Source: Rutidosis leptorrhynchoides (Eukaryota; Streptophyta; Magnoliopsida; Asterales; Asteraceae). Taken from it: DNA of 64,000 bases. Shown one piece after another: positions 46,201 to 59,540 of this stretch. How positions within the stretch are numbered: the first letter of the stretch is position 1; the number at the start of each line of letters is the position of its first letter. The notes beneath the pieces are model-generated. The model was not told where the DNA came from. It searched no databases and saw only the letters and a list, made by a program, of their open reading frames with translations. Both the position numbers and the translations under genes were made by a program. The stretch covers positions 16,344,001-16,408,000 of the forward strand of contig NC_092338.1 in NCBI RefSeq assembly GCF_046630445.1, in the 5' to 3' direction.

Positions 46201-47034
46201 TTCCCAAGTCTTTTTTATAATTTCGGAGGCACCTTTATGTTTAAGCCACTCGTCGAAAACTTTGATGGGTTTCGGGCCAAAATCTGTTACGCCGTCCTTT
46301 AAAATTAATGGGCAGTGATCCGTATGATTTTTATCAAGTATTGTTGCTGATAGGTTTGGCCAATAATGAAGACAATTATTGGAGATTAAAATGCGGTCTA
46401 TCTTGCTAAATTTGCGCCCATTATCACTGATTCTAGTATAGAGTCGACCACCGAGCGGTACCTCGAGGAGTTCGTTGTTTGTTATGAAATTATTGAACAT
46501 GGCCGCTCTACTTTCCACAAATTTTGTGTTTTTTCTTTCATTTGCGAATCTAACATCATTGAAATCCCCGAGAATGATCCACATTGCCTCATCGTAATCC
46601 ATTACCTCATTTAGGTCACTCCACATTTTCCTTTTAGCTTCGTCGGTTTGAGGTCCATAAACATTAATGACAATAAGCTCGGTACCTGCATCTAGCCACT
46701 TTCCTTTTATCGAAATAAAGGATTCACGTTCAACCATACAGTTAGTAATAAAAAATCTAGAATCCCAAACCAGTAAAATACCTCCTGAGTTCCCTTTAGA
46801 GTTTTTAACAGCGTGTTTGAAGTTATTGTTTCCCCAAATTTTATCAATCCAAGATTCAGGGAATTTTCGACATTTGGTTTCCTGTAGTGCAATTATGTTG
46901 GGATTTTCACGGTCACAAAGTTTTTTAAACCATCTAGTTTTGATTTTGTCTTCTAAACCTAGGCCTCTAATATTAAGGGTCATTATCTTCATTAAAAACA
47001 TATTAAAAATAACACGATGGGAAAGGCAGTTCAC
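43274..47034 (-). pseudogene. LINE ORF2: endonuclease, reverse transcriptase, zf-RVT (broken)
   Basis: AP-type endonuclease near the start (TLNIRGLG, ALQETK, VYGPQ, LGDFND, SKIDRILIS, HTDHCPL; about 46310-46990). RT follows (KAPGPDGF; FKVDFEKAFDCIDW; GVRQGDPLSP near 45075), then a frame change at about 45030 and QYADDTIIFG near 44930 in a second ORF to 44477. Further breaks lie between 44477 and 44050. The C-terminal zinc-binding domain (WRAKQNRLPVRSEL; CPVCDDSIETLEHLLLHC) ends at 43274. Its role would be nicking and target-primed reverse transcription. Confidence 0.9.
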
Positions 47035-47172
47035 TGGTTATCGAATCTGGTGAGTCCCAGCTTTGACCCAACATCATCACAGTTAAGGGACTTACCTGAA
47101 AGTGATTGTGATCCAATGTTGCTGCAATTGACTGAGTTGGATTTGCTTTTTGGGGTATTTTTTTTCTTCTTG

Positions 47173-47177
47173 CCACA
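47173..47177. other. Target-site duplication CCACA (left), Tekay into LINE
   Basis: CCACA at 47173-47177 and 56701-56705 flanks the Tekay LTRs. The LINE ORF1 frame runs across when the element and one copy are removed. Confidence 0.95.
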
Positions 47178-49482
47178 TGTAGCGACCCGACCAAATCATG
47201 TTTGACGGCGCCGACTACTTCGGTCTCGTTGCGTGGTCATAAGTCTTTATTATGACGTTTGACCAAAATATGTCGCATTCATTTCATAAGTAAAAGGATG
47301 TTTCAAGTTTACAAATGTAGTTCAAAAGACTAGTTACATTACAAAGTTTAACGTACGAATGAAACCTATGCGACACAATTTAAAGTAGTCAAAAGACGCT
47401 CCAACTATGCATGTATACTCGACATCTAAGCAAGTATCAAAAAGAGTGCGGAAGCATGTATCAAGTAGCTTTCAAGGACCTGAGAAAACATATAGAAAAC
47501 TGTCAACGAAAACGCTGGTGAAATCATAGGTGTTTTAGTAAACGTTGCATTTGAACCACAAGATTTAATATAAAATGATTATCAAAATCATTTGCATTCC
47601 AAAGTTGTTATTTGTTTCGCGGGCACCCAATTATCAAACTTAACTGTTTTGCACCCTTTGCGTAGTGTTAGAACATACACTAGACCCGAATTTATATTTC
47701 ATCCGCTAACGGTAGCGAACCGTCCGAATGAGGCTCGTCAATCCCATATGATCACATAATATAAGTTCACGTTTACACCCTGTAAGTGTAACTAATGATA
47801 ATTGAATTGAGGATTTTCGTTCAAACCCGTACGTGGAATGTTTGTTTTCGTACTTGTGTTCAATGTATAAAAGTATGATACGTATATATTTCTCATCCCA
47901 TAGTTTAAAGCATAAAAGTTGTTTGAAAGATGGGACTATGATCTCACCTTGAGTGCACGTATGAAAAGTACTTCACAAATTAACGTGTGCGAAGGATAGT
48001 GCTAGTCTTGACCTAAACCAATAGGTCGTATCAATAACGGTAAACACGATAGGTCAAAGATGTTCAATTAGTCCTATGGCTCGTTACGACTCGATTAAGT
48101 AGCATGTGAATCAAATTGTCAAGTTTCATGCAAGATACAAGTATAGAAACAAGTTAGGAAGGTTGCATAATCATTTGGTTAAGTTTGACAAAAAGTCAAA
48201 CTTTGGTCAGTCAAAGTCAACGAAAAAGTCAACACGTTCGGGTCGGGTCCCGAACTATTTTTCTGAGGTTTTTATTCATATATAAACATGTTAGAACAAG
48301 TCTCATGTGAATCGGAGGTCCATAGGGTGCCAAACATTTTTCATAATTTGACCAAGGAGGTCAGAACCTGACCACGGCTTAGGCCGCGCCGCGACCCAGG
48401 ATTGTCGCGCCGCGACAATACACGGGAGCTGGTACCTGGTCAGTCTCAAATTTTCAAGTCTCAATTCCAAACACTTTCAAGCATAACTCGCAAACCGCTA
48501 ATGCTTAGAACTCGTATCTTATATCGTTAGAAAGGTAATTTGACAAAGAACATAACTAAATACATTTCACCAACCAAAAACGTTATTTGTAACAATCGAC
48601 TTTCCAAAGTAAATGATCAATTAATGCACACATTTAACACTCAAATTTGATAAGTGCACATTTATGATTTGGGCATTTAATACATACATACAACATGCTG
48701 TTTTGTAGGTAATCGAGCATACAATACAACTAACTACTTACTAACAATAATTCATGGTATTCAATGCATCAAATATTCATTTCAAGCTTATCAAACCCTA
48801 ACCCAATTTCACCAAAATCACTAATCAAGTTTATGGAGTTTTCTCAAGCAACCTATACATCAAATTGAAGCTAGTGATACTAGGAATACATTTAATGCAT
48901 GCATTTATAACATTTAACAACATTAAAACAACCAAATCACCGAATCAAACACACCAAAGTTCATACTCAAGCTAGTTACTTCAAATAACAAAATCGAGCA
49001 TATAAATCATATATTCATGTTAGACTTGAGCCATAGACACTAATTAACAACTTTATAAGTTCAAAATATCAAGAACACAAAAATCTAGTGATTTTAGAAA
49101 GTTACCCAAACTTGATGAAGTCGGTATGGAATCGAAGGGGAAGTTGCAAGGATTCCAAATATGTAATTTGTTTAGATGGATGCTTGCTCGATTTGATTTG
49201 GATGATGAATCCTTGAAGTGGTGTTTGAGAGATTTTGTGAAAGTATTAAAGAAAAAGGAAAAATGAAAGAGATAATGAATGGATGAGAGTGAAGGGTTGA
49301 CTAGTTGACCTAGTCACCTCTTTGCTCTCTTGGCAACAATGGTCCCTCTAGTTCTGTTGCGGGTGCGTGAATTACCTAAACGAGATATTTTTAAAACGCG
49401 TATTAACGGGAGATGTTATAAACATATAACGGGATTTAAATAGTTAAACGGAAAAGTAAACGGAAAAAGGCGGGATGTTACA
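47178..49482 (-). repeat. 3' LTR of the Tekay element
   Basis: Carries the GCGCCGCGAC pair at 48386-48395 and 48407-48416 (21 bp apart). The second lies inside the 17-bp palindrome TTGTCGCGCCGCGACAA (48402-48418). On the sense strand this sits about 100-130 bp upstream of a TTTATATATGAA TATA-like box (about 48274-48286). Confidence 0.93.
48386..48418. promoter_or_regulatory. GCGCCGCGAC twin palindrome, Tekay 3' LTR
   Basis: Two GC-rich copies 21 bp apart in an AT-rich LTR. The 5' LTR pair is at about 55604-55636, with one copy changed to GCGTCGCGAC, a CpG transition. Confidence 0.8.
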
Positions 49483-49517
49483 TTACCTACTCCTTAAACG
49501 AAATTTCGTCCCGAAAT

Positions 49518-52500
49518 TTAAGTAGGCGTAGTAGTCGTTGTTTCTTCCTCGGAATTTCGCGTTTCCGGAATCGGGAATAAATGAGGGTATTTCTTTTGCA
49601 TTTGATCTTGCCTTTCCCAAGTAAACTCGGGTCCCCTTTTGGCGTTCCAACGGACTTTAACAATTGAAATTCGGCTTTGTTTCAATGTCTTGACGGAGGT
49701 GTCCACAATTTCAACCGGTTCCTCCACAAAATGAAGTTTGTCATCAATAGTAAGTTCCTCGAGAGGGATGACGATATCGGGCTCGGCAAGACACTTTTTC
49801 AAGTTAGATACATGGAAGGTAGGATGAACGGAGCTCAATTGAGGCGGAAGATCTAAACGATAAGCAACGGTTCCAATACGCTCCAAGATTTCGAAAGGAC
49901 CAATATACCGTGGATTTAGCTTCCCGCGTTTCCCAAAATGGATTACACCCTTCCAAGGTGCAACTTTTAACATGACGCGGTCACCGACTTGAAATTCAAG
50001 GTCGTTGCGTCTTTTGTCGGTATAGCACTTTTGACGACTCTGGGCCGTCCGAAGCCTATCTCGGATTTGAACGATCTTCTCGGTGGTTTCGTGAATGAGT
50101 TCAGGTCCGGTGATTTGTACGTCGCCTACCTCGGCCCAACAAAGAGGTGAACGACATTTACGGCCATATAGCGCTTCAAAAGGTGCGGCTTTAATACTCG
50201 CGTGATAACTATTGTTGTAAGAGAACTCGGCGAGAGGTAAGTGCTTGTCCCAAGCTTTTCCAAAATCAACCACGCAAGCTCGTAACATGTCCTCCAAGGT
50301 TTGAATTGTGCATTCGCTTTGCCCATCGGTTTGGGGATGATATGCGGTGCTCATGTCTAAACGCGTTCCCAACGCTTCTTGCAAGGTACGCCAAAATCTA
50401 GAAACAAAACGGCCATCTCGGTCGGAGATAATCGATAAAGGTACACCGTGTCGGGCTACGATCTCCTTGATATAAAGTTGTGCAAGTTTCTCCATTTTGT
50501 CGGTTTCTTTCATAGCGAGAAAGTGTGCGGATTTGGTGAGACAGTCAACAATAACCCAAATGGTATCATAACCGCCCGTCGTTTTTGGTAGTTTGGTGAT
50601 AAAATCCATCGTTATCCTTTCCCATTTCCATTGCGGGATCTCGGGTTGTTGAAGTAGTCCGGACGGTCTTTGGTGTTCGGCTTTGACTTTGGAACATGTC
50701 AAACACTTGGAAACATAAGTAGCTACGTCCCTTTTGATGTTCGGCCACCAATATTGTTGTTTAAGGTCGTGGTACATCTTATTAGCACCGGGGTGAATCG
50801 AGTATCGTGACTTATGGGCTTCATCTAAAATAAGACTTCGTAGGTCCCCATAACTAGGCACCCAAATCCTTCCGGCGAAATATTGGAGTCCGGTTTCCTT
50901 AGTTTCGAAGCGAGAGACGAGAATGTTCAAGAGCTCGTGTGAAACGTTTTCATCCTTGAGAGCCTCATCTTGGGCTACCCGAATTTGGCTATTAAGGTTG
51001 GTGTGGATGGTGATGTTTAAAGCTCGGACACGAAGAGGCACCGCTCTTTCTTTTCGACTTAAGGCATCGGCTACTACATTTGCCTTTCCGGGATGGTAAC
51101 GAAGTTCGCAATCGTAATCGTTTAATCTTTCAATCCACCTTCGTTGTCTCATGTTTAGTTGCTTTTGATCGAAGATGTGTTGGAGACTTTTGTGATCGGT
51201 AAAGATAGTACTCTTGGTTCCATAAATATAGTGTCTCCACATTTTAAGTGCAAAGACAACGGCTCCGAGTTCGAGATCATGTGTCGTATAGTTTCGTTCA
51301 TGAATTTTGAGTTGTCGAGAAGCATAAGAAATGACTTTCGTTCGTTGCATCAACACACACCCAAAACCATGTTTCGAGGCATCGCAATATACAACAAAAT
51401 TGTCATTGCCTTCGGGAAGTGACAAGATAGGAGCGGTTGTTAGCTTTGTTTTCAAGATTTGAAATGCGGATTCTTGTTCGGTCGCCCAATTGAATTTCTT
51501 TCCCTTGTGAGTCAAAGAGGTTAGAGAACGAGCAACCAAAGAGAAATCCTTGATAAATCTACGGTAGTATCCGGCGAGACCCAAGAATTGACGAATGTGA
51601 GTAGGAGTAGTAGGGGTCTCCCATTTACTAATGGCTTCGATTTTCATTGGATCGACTTTAATACCTTGGTCACTTACAACATGACCAAGAAATTGAACTT
51701 CCTTTAACCAAAATTCACACTTGGAGAATTTGGCATAGAGTCGTTCTTGTCTTAAAAGTTCAAGCACAAGTCGGAGGTGTTCCTCGTGTTCTTCTTTGCT
51801 TTTAGAATAAACCAAAATATCATCGATGAACACGATAACGAATTTGTCAAGATACGGTTTGCACACGCGGTTCATAAGATCCATGAACACCGCCGGTGCG
51901 TTAGTGAGACCAAATGGCATGACAAGGAATTCATAACTACCATAACGAGTTTGGAAAGCGGTTTTGGAGATATCTTCCCCTTTAACCCTTAGTTGATGAT
52001 AACTCGAGCGGAGATCGATTTTTGAATATACACAAGACCCTTGTAGTTGATCAAAGAGGTCATCGATGCAAGGAATAGGATATCGGTTCTTAACCGTCAA
52101 TTTGTTTAGTTCACGATAATCAATGCACATTCGTAGGGATCCGTCTTTCTTTTTAACAAACAAAATCGGAGCACCCCAAGGTGAATGGCTAGGTTGGATA
52201 AAACCACGATCAAGTAGTTCTTGGATTTGACTTTGCAATTCTTGCATTTCGGATGGAGCGAGTCTATATGGTGCACGTGCTACGGGCGCGGCTCCCGGAA
52301 TAAGATCGATTTGGAATTCAACCGGTCGATGAGGTGGAAGACCCGGCAATTCATCGGGAAATACATCGGAATAGTCACTAACAATTGGCACATCATCGAT
52401 GTGCTTCTCATCGGACTCGACTTTCTTAACGTGAGCAAGGATCGCAAAACAACCCTTACGGAGTAGTTTTCTAACTTTAATGCATGAAACGAGGTTGAGT

Positions 52501-52721
52501 CCGGTGCAACTCTTATCGCCATAGACGATCAAAGATTCACCATTCTCGATAGGAATTCGGATTGCGTTAAGATCACAAAGGATGTGAGATTTCATTTTGG
52601 CTAGCCAATTCATACCGATTATTACATCGAAACTTCCTAGTTCCATGGGTATCAAGTCAATTTCAAACTCATTACCCAAAATGTTTACCGTACACCCCCG
52701 GTAATATGTGTCGGCACTCAA
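49518..52721 (-). CDS. Tekay pol: protease end, RT, RNase H, integrase, chromodomain-like
   Basis: An uninterrupted frame of 1067 codons. The listed start is a TTG after a stop at about 52726, so the protease N-terminus lies in the broken junction. Domains: protease C-part ([12 protein letters not shown]), RT ([21 protein letters not shown] near 51800-51840), RNase H ([23 protein letters not shown]), integrase H2C2 finger ([17 protein letters not shown] ... [11 protein letters not shown]), core ([30 protein letters not shown]), GPFEI-type C-terminus, and a chromodomain-like end ([26 protein letters not shown]) known to steer such elements to certain chromatin. The longest intact gene of the repeats here. 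Confidence 0.93.
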   Translation of the reverse strand: MSADTYYRGCTVNILGNEFEIDLIPMELGSFDVIIGMNWLAKMKSHILCDLNAIRIPIENGESLIVYGDKSCTGLNLVSCIKVRKLLRKGCFAILAHVKKVESDEKHIDDVPIVSDYSDVFPDELPGLPPHRPVEFQIDLIPGAAPVARAPYRLAPSEMQELQSQIQELLDRGFIQPSHSPWGAPILFVKKKDGSLRMCIDYRELNKLTVKNRYPIPCIDDLFDQLQGSCVYSKIDLRSSYHQLRVKGEDISKTAFQTRYGSYEFLVMPFGLTNAPAVFMDLMNRVCKPYLDKFVIVFIDDILVYSKSKEEHEEHLRLVLELLRQERLYAKFSKCEFWLKEVQFLGHVVSDQGIKVDPMKIEAISKWETPTTPTHIRQFLGLAGYYRRFIKDFSLVARSLTSLTHKGKKFNWATEQESAFQILKTKLTTAPILSLPEGNDNFVVYCDASKHGFGCVLMQRTKVISYASRQLKIHERNYTTHDLELGAVVFALKMWRHYIYGTKSTIFTDHKSLQHIFDQKQLNMRQRRWIERLNDYDCELRYHPGKANVVADALSRKERAVPLRVRALNITIHTNLNSQIRVAQDEALKDENVSHELLNILVSRFETKETGLQYFAGRIWVPSYGDLRSLILDEAHKSRYSIHPGANKMYHDLKQQYWWPNIKRDVATYVSKCLTCSKVKAEHQRPSGLLQQPEIPQWKWERITMDFITKLPKTTGGYDTIWVIVDCLTKSAHFLAMKETDKMEKLAQLYIKEIVARHGVPLSIISDRDGRFVSRFWRTLQEALGTRLDMSTAYHPQTDGQSECTIQTLEDMLRACVVDFGKAWDKHLPLAEFSYNNSYHASIKAAPFEALYGRKCRSPLCWAEVGDVQITGPELIHETTEKIVQIRDRLRTAQSRQKCYTDKRRNDLEFQVGDRVMLKVAPWKGVIHFGKRGKLNPRYIGPFEILERIGTVAYRLDLPPQLSSVHPTFHVSNLKKCLAEPDIVIPLEELTIDDKLHFVEEPVEIVDTSVKTLKQSRISIVKVRWNAKRGPEFTWERQDQMQKKYPHLFPIPETRNSEEETTTTTPT

Positions 52722-52726
52722 TAGTT

Positions 52727-53964
52727 ATCCGTTGGCCAATTCAATGGTATAAGTAGTATCTAGTGGAAGTGGTGGAGTATTAAAAGAATGAGTCAAAGTC
52801 TTGGATACAAAATCTTATCGGCACCCGAATCGAATAAACAAGTAACATAAGTGTTGTTGAGGAGAAACGTACCCGTGACTAATTCATTGTCATCTCGGGC
52901 TTCCTCGGTGTTGATGTTGAAAGCTCGTCCGCGCGTGTTGGTGTTGGCTTTCTTCTTCGGACACGCATTTCTAAAATGACCCGTTTGGCCACATTCATAA
53001 CAAGTACCCGGTTTTGGTGCATTGGGCACCTTTTGAGCGACGGGGGCGGCACTTCTACAATCGTTTGTCACATGACCACCCCTTTGGCACCGATGGCAAA
53101 ATAGATTGCTACATTCACCATAGTGGTGTTTGTGGCATTTGTTGCAAAAGGGTTTATTTTCTCCATAACTTTTCTTGGCGTCGGAGGTGAAAGGCTTTTT
53201 GGTGAAGTTGTTGTTGTAGTTGTTGCTTGATTGGGGGGCTTCCCATTTTCTTTTGTTGCCGCCCGATTTATCCTCGGCCTTAGGTGCCGGAACTACGATT
53301 TCGTCAACCGTTTCGATCAATTGGCGGGCCATGTTCAAAGCTTGTTGTAGGTTAGCGGGTTTGGATGACATCACTCCTTGTTTGATGCTCTTTGGAAGAC
53401 CATCCATATAGAGTTCAACCCTTTGAGATTCGGGGTTCACGAGGTTGGGACACATCAAGGATAGCTCGGCGTATCGTTGATTGTAGGCCTTGAGATCGTT
53501 TCCGACCGCCTTTAAAGTTCTTAGCTCTTGTTCGAGCTTTCGGGTTTCTTCACGAGGGAAAAATTCGACGATCATCCTCTCTCTTAAATCGGCCCAAGAG
53601 AGGGCGTGAGCTTCATCGGTACCCACCGATTGTACATACGTGTTCCACCACGTGAGGGTGATACCGGCAAAGGTGTGGGTGGAATATTTGACTTTATCTT
53701 GGTCCCGACAACCGCTTATGCTAAAAACGGCTTCCGTTTGTTCGAACCATCGAGTGAGCACAACCGGTCCCCCGGTTCCATCAAAGTGTGAGGTTTGCAC
53801 CCCATGAAGGCTTTGTAGGAGCACCCTTCGCTTGACTTACCGGCCCCTTGATTGTTGTTGTGGTTGTTGTTATTGTTGGAGGATTGATCGGCCATGGCCG
53901 CTTCCACGGCGGTGGCTATCATTCGTTGTAGTGCTTGTTCGGGAGTCTCATGGCGTGGCACACG
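52727..53964 (-). pseudogene. Tekay gag and protease start (frameshifted)
   Basis: Starts MPPRRVPRHETPEQ (about 53975-53977). A frame change lies near 53800, between FMGCKPH and FDGTGGPVVL. The Gag domain follows (WADLRERMIVEFFPREETRKLEQEL), then zinc knuckles CHRCQRGGHVTNDC and CYECGQTGHFRNAC, and protease core CLFDSGADK. There a one-base loss at about 52805 shifts the frame to a stop at 52793. A further TAA lies before the open pol frame near 52726. Gag packages RNA; this copy cannot make the normal Gag-Pol. Confidence 0.88.
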
Positions 53965-54383
53965 ACGAGGAGGCATTGTTCCTTCAAAACACAAGAATAC
54001 CGTTGATTAGTATTCTTAATAATACTAACCATGATATGGAATAGGGATAGAGAGAAATTTTCCTTGACTCGCCTTAAATTCTTTATGTCATAATTTCGGA
54101 ATGTTCATATGAGTCACCGTAATATAATCCCGTAAATTATATTACCCTAATTCATATGTGCATTCGACACTAATTCATATAGTCAAGGTGGCGCGTCAAT
54201 TGAATCAAGTAACGTGAGATTAAGATTGAATAAGAATTAGATATGATAGACGAGTTCGAGTATAATGCATAAGTAGTCAAGTAATTCCTACTTCAAGTCT
54301 ATATGTCGGTTGTAGTCTAGACTCACTAATGTACCCTATGACTCGGGGTTGACACCAATGAACTCTAAATCCCTACAACCAAT

Positions 54384-54395
54384 GCTCTGATACCA
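54384..54395 (-). other. Primer binding site of the Tekay element (initiator Met tRNA)
   Basis: The minus strand reads TGGTATCAGAGC, two bases from the 5' LTR. Confidence 0.92.
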
Positions 54396-54397
54396 TC

Positions 54398-56700
54398 TGT
54401 AGCGACCCGACCAAATCATGTTTGACGGCGCCGACTACTTCGGTCCCGTTGCGTGGTCATAAGTCTTTATTATGACGTTTGACCAAAATATGTCGCATTC
54501 ATTTCATAAGTAAAAGGATGTTTCAAGTTTACAATTAGTTCAAAAGACTAGTTACATTACAAAGTTTAACGTACGAATGAAACCTATGCGACACAATTTA
54601 AAGTAGTCAAAAGACGCTCCAACTATGCATGTATACTCGACATCCAAGCAAGTATCAAAAAGAGTGCGGAAGCATGTATCAAGTAGCTTTCAAGGACCGG
54701 AGAAAACATATAGAAAACTGTCAACGAAAACGTTGGTGAAATCATAGGTGTTTTAGTAAACGTTGCATTTGAACCACAAGATTTAATATAAAATGATTAT
54801 CAAAATCATTTTTATTCCAAAGTTGTTATTTGTTTCGCGGGCACCCAATTATCAAACTTAACTGTTTTGCACCCTTTGCGTAGTGTTAGAACATACACTA
54901 GACCCGAATTTATATTTCATCCGCTAACGGTAGCGAACCGTCCGAATGAGGCTCGTCAAGCCCATGTGATCACATAATATAAGTTCACGTTTACACCCTG
55001 CAAGTGTAACTAATGATAATTGAATTGAGGATTTTCGTTCAAACCCGTACGTGGAATGTTCGTTTTCGTACTTGTGTTCAATGTATAAAAGTATGATACG
55101 TATATATTTCTCATCCCATAGTTTAAAGCATAAAAGTTGTTTGAAAGATGGGACTATGATCTCACCTTGAGTGCACGTATGAAAAGTACTTCACAAAGTA
55201 ACGTGTGCGAAGGATAGTGCTAGTCTTGACCTAAACCAATAGGTCGTATCAATAACGGTAAACACGATAGGTCAAAGATGTTCAATTAGTCATATGGCTC
55301 GTTACGACTCGATTAAGTAGCATGTGAATCAAATTGTCAAGTTTCATGCAAGATACAAGTATAGAAACAAGTTAGGAAGGTTGCATAATCATTTGGTTAA
55401 GTTTGACAAAAAGTCAAACTTTGGTCGGTCAAAGTCAATGAAAAAGTCAACACGTTCGGGTCGGGTCCCGAACTATTTTTTTGAGGTTTTTATTCATATA
55501 TAAACATGTTAGAACAAGTCTCATGTGAATCGGAGGTCCATAGGGTGCCAAACATTTTTCATAATTTGACCAAGGAGGTCAGAACCTGACCACGGCTTAG
55601 GCCGCGTCGCGACCCAGGATTGTCGCGCCGCGACAATACACGGGAGCTGGTACCTGGTCAGTCTCAAATTTCCAAGTCTCAATTCCAAACACTTTCAAGC
55701 ATAACTCGCAAACCGCTAATGCTTAGAACTCGTACCTTATATCGTTAGAAAGGTAATTTGACAAAGAACACAACTAAATACATTTCACTAACCAAAAATG
55801 TTATTTGTAACAATCGACTTTCCAAAGTAAATGATCAATTAATGCACACATTTAATACTCAAATTTGATAAGTGCACATTTATGATTTGGGCATTTAATA
55901 CATACATACAACATGCCGTTTTGTAAGTAATCGAGTATACAATACAACTAACTACTTACTAACAATAATTCATGGCATTCAATGCATCAAATATTCATTT
56001 CATGCTTATCAAACCCTAACCCAATTTCACCAAAATCACTAATCAAGTTTATGGAGTTTTCTCAAGCAACCTATACATCAAATTGAAGCTAGTGATACTA
56101 GGAATACATTTAATGCATGCATTTATAACATTTAACAACATTAAAACAACCAAATCACCAAATCAAACACACCAAAGTTCATACTCAAGCTAGTTACTTC
56201 AAATAACGAAATTGAGCATATAAATCATATATTCATGTTAGACTTGAGCCATAGACACTAATTAACAACTTTATAAGTTCAAAATATCAAGAACACAAAA
56301 ATCTAGTGATTTTAGAAAGTTACCCAAACTTGATGAAGTCGGTATGGAATCGAAGAAGAAGTTGCAAGGATTCCAAATATGTAATTTGTTTAGATGGATG
56401 CTTGCTCGATTTGATTTGGATGATGAATCCTTGAAGTGGTGTTTGAGAGATTTTGTGGAAGTATTAAAGAAAAAGGAAAAATGAAAGAGATAATGAATGG
56501 ATGAGAGTGAAGGGTTGACTAGTTGACCTAGTCACCTCTTTGCTCTCTTGGCAACAATGGTCCCTCTAGTTCAGTTGCGGGTGAGTGAATTACCTAAACG
56601 AGATATTTTTAAAACGCATATTAACGGGAGATGTTATAAACATATAACGGGATTTAAATAGTTAAACGGAAAAGTAAACGGAAAAAGGCGGGATGTTACA
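54398..56700 (-). repeat. 5' LTR of the Tekay element
   Basis: 2303 bp, near identical to 47178-49482. The 17-bp palindrome is at 55620-55636. Confidence 0.93.
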
Positions 56701-58922
56701 CCACATTCAATCTAGCTTGAGCCTTTGCGTTTTGAATCTTTGATGATGAGTTCCAATTACGGATGCTAGCCCAAAGAATATCAGCTGAGCTTTGAGAACC
56801 ATTTGTGAACTTTCTCTTTTTATTCAGAATATCGATTGAATCATTTAGATGTTTCCGGGACTGATTGGTACCTGACTGACTTAGGTTGATCATCTCAGTT
56901 TTGTGTTTTGATTTGAATCTGAAGACACGACGATGGGATTTAGGTTTAGAAGAATTAGGGTTATCAATAGGAGGTGATGGGATGTGATCGGTTAATTGCA
57001 CAAAACAAGGGATGGAGAGACCAATTTGTTCCTCGTCGTTATACTCCTCAGAAGAAACTGTTACAGTGTCATTTAAATTGACATACGATGGGTTGGAAGA
57101 AGGTATGGGCTTAACTTCTTTTGCTTTGGGTTGATTAATGTGGTTTATGGGGTCCTTAAGATTTTTAGATGGACATGGGCTGGGGTATCTTGGACAAAAA
57201 TATCTGATGGGCTGGAGGAGTGATCATTTTTTAATGGGCTAGTGTTGCAATTTTTGAGTGGGTTAGTGGACGTAGGTAGATCGGATAAAGAAAATGGGTG
57301 ATTGTTTGAATTGGGGGAAGAATTATTTTTATTAGAAGGAGGAGCTGAAGCGATGTTTTTATTATTTGAGCCGTTAGGGTTCTTGGAACTCTCTACCTTT
57401 TGTGTATTCCCCAGATTTAATCATCAGCCTCGTTGCCCCATTTTTCACTATGGTGGTTGGGTTCATTGTTCCCAAGACTGTCATTAATGCTTGAATCCGT
57501 TGCTGACGTGTACTCCGTATGGAGGTCTTTGGTTTTTCCGGTGAAGTCGAACTCAGGTGGGTCGATTTCCGATTGCATATCTGAATTGCTTTTGAAGTCT
57601 GATTGATCGTCGGAAACCTTTTCATCCTCTTCTTCCATTTCAATCTCAACAAACCCGTTCACATCTTCAATAATCTGGACAAAAAAGATCCTTTCGCCCA
57701 CTTTTGCTTCAACGATGGTGTTAAGAAGCTCATGACCCCAAAGCTTGATTAGGACTTTCCCGGAGATTAAACTTTGGTTACCTTCAATATTATAGTTGAG
57801 GCAATCGTATACCTTCCCGTACCATCCCGCTATAGATTTGAAGTTCTTCTCATTCCAACAAGAGATGGATACACCCTTGATGGTAATCCAAGAGAGCCTT
57901 GAGTTTTGCGCGTTTAAATCATCAAGTTTTCTGATATTCTTAAGCCAGTTTCTCAGTACATGATTATCGGAATTAAGTATGTTGTTGATCACCTCTTCGT
58001 TATCGAAAGTAAGGCATATATCTAACCCTCCTACATATTTGATATTGAAGTCGATCAGACCTTCAGCCGAACATAAGGTCGGAAATTGTTCTATAAGATC
58101 TATATCAATAATTTCCCCGACGATAGCATACTTAAATAACTCTTTATTTGTTTCGTCTTCTTCAATGATGATCCTTCGTGGTTTGATTGTTTTTGTCTCA
58201 TTATTTAGGGCTTCCTTGAAGTTGCGATCATCACGAAAGGCATTGCTGGGATTTTCCTTATGATTTGATGCATCTTGTAGTTGAGGTGGTGTTTTAGGTT
58301 TGTAGACCTGCTGTGGTGAAGGTTGCTGTGATGATGGTTTCTTGTTATTATGCGGGTTCTGATGACTGCTCTTAATATCTGTTTCATCTTGGCGTTTTTC
58401 CTATCGAAAGCACGATATGCACGCATCCATTTACCATTTACAAATATTGTGTTAAGCCTGGAGAGCAAGTAGATTACATCTGTTACTCCTGCAAACCTTA
58501 CAAACCCGAATTTTTGTCCATTTTTTAGAACTTTGCTAAGAGGTATGAAGACATCTATAACATCCCCATAGCGTTTAAAGAACACTCGAAGATATTCCTG
58601 GTTCCAATTTTCCGGATGATTAAAAAACATAATAGAGGTAATTTGTTGTTGAGGGGGTATGTTGTTTGAAAATTGGGGGGATTGGACTCGAGCACCATGA
58701 TTATGGATAGGACGATGAATATGTATGTTGTTTGGGTAAGTTGCAGGATTTGAGGACTGTTTTTTAAAAGGTGTACTAGATGGATTAGGGTGGCCATATT
58801 TTTTGATCAGATTATGGTAAAAGGCTTTGCTTTGATTAGGTTTTGATTTGTGCTTTCTTTCCACTGGAACCCATTTGATTGCAATTTTGCATTTTTCAAT
58901 GTTTAAAGTCAAGAGGCTCAAT
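56701..58922 (-). pseudogene. LINE ORF1 with RRM domain (broken)
   Basis: Minus strand, frame from about 58921 (TTG; no in-frame ATG seen). It contains an RNA-recognition motif (YLRVFFKRYGDVIDVFIPLS; RNP1-like KFGFVRF; about 58420-58630), typical of plant L1 ORF1. A frame change occurs near 58400-58200, then a second segment (57992-57417) with an acidic, Ser-rich part, then a basic C-terminal segment (57001-56701). The frame continues on the other side of the Tekay insertion, at 47177-47003, with RRKKIPQK and a stop. ORF1 proteins bind the LINE RNA. Confidence 0.8.
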
Positions 58923-59508
58923 GTTTTTTTTTTTTTTTCAATTTTAATTTTTTTTTATGTATATATATCTTGAATTTTTCTTACCTTAATAGGTTTGTAC
59001 TTTTTCGATATGCATATTATGGATATAAACTATTGAATCGGTGTTTAATGAATATAAAAAAATCATGTATAGTTGTAAATAATTTCTAAATCACAGTGTG
59101 CGAGTTATATCTGCCACTAAAATAATGTTTAAGATATATAGTAAAATCATTTTTTGTGTGAATTCCATCTCCACTTGTTGTAATCAATTTTACATTTTTG
59201 GTACATTTCGTGTCACATTTTCATAAGTATATAGTTTGGATATTTGGATATATTTATGAAGTACATAATTGATTTGGACTGGCACATGTGACTTGTTTGT
59301 ATGTAAACCAACATAGTATATATGTTAGTATTTAAATTAGATGTGTAAACATATAAATGTATAATCCTTTCTCTATTCAAAATTGATGAGTATTTTCACT
59401 TACATATATATTATTTATTAATATTAATATTAATGATGGGTCTACTACGTCACTAGCGATTCTATGATTCAAATTCAATGGAGTCCTATACAAATTCAGT
59501 GATACTTT

Positions 59509-59540
<32 letters not shown>

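Larger units (their letters stand above)
47178..56700 (-). mobile_element. Tekay/Del-type Ty3/gypsy chromovirus (minus strand)
   Basis: 9523 bp. 5' LTR 54398-56700 (2303 bp), 3' LTR 47178-49482 (2305 bp), both starting TGTAGCGACC and ending GATGTTACA on the plus strand. Met-tRNA primer site at 54384-54395 and TSD CCACA. gag, then PR-RT-RH-IN, ending in a chromodomain-like tail. By eye about 36 LTR mismatches (1.6 %). Pol is open over 1067 codons; gag has one frameshift and the gag-pol junction another plus a stop. Confidence 0.93.
42897..58922 (-). mobile_element. L1-type LINE (minus strand), split by a Tekay element
   Basis: Two parts, 42897-47177 and 56701-58922. On the minus strand: ORF1 with an RRM, ORF2 with endonuclease, RT and zf-RVT domain, a 3' UTR with AATAAAAT (about 42925) and a terminal poly(A) (42897-42905 as T). 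The 5' end is uncertain: ORF1 lacks an in-frame ATG and a 16-base A run stands directly upstream. I found no target-site duplication. Several frameshifts show it is inactive. Confidence 0.88.
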
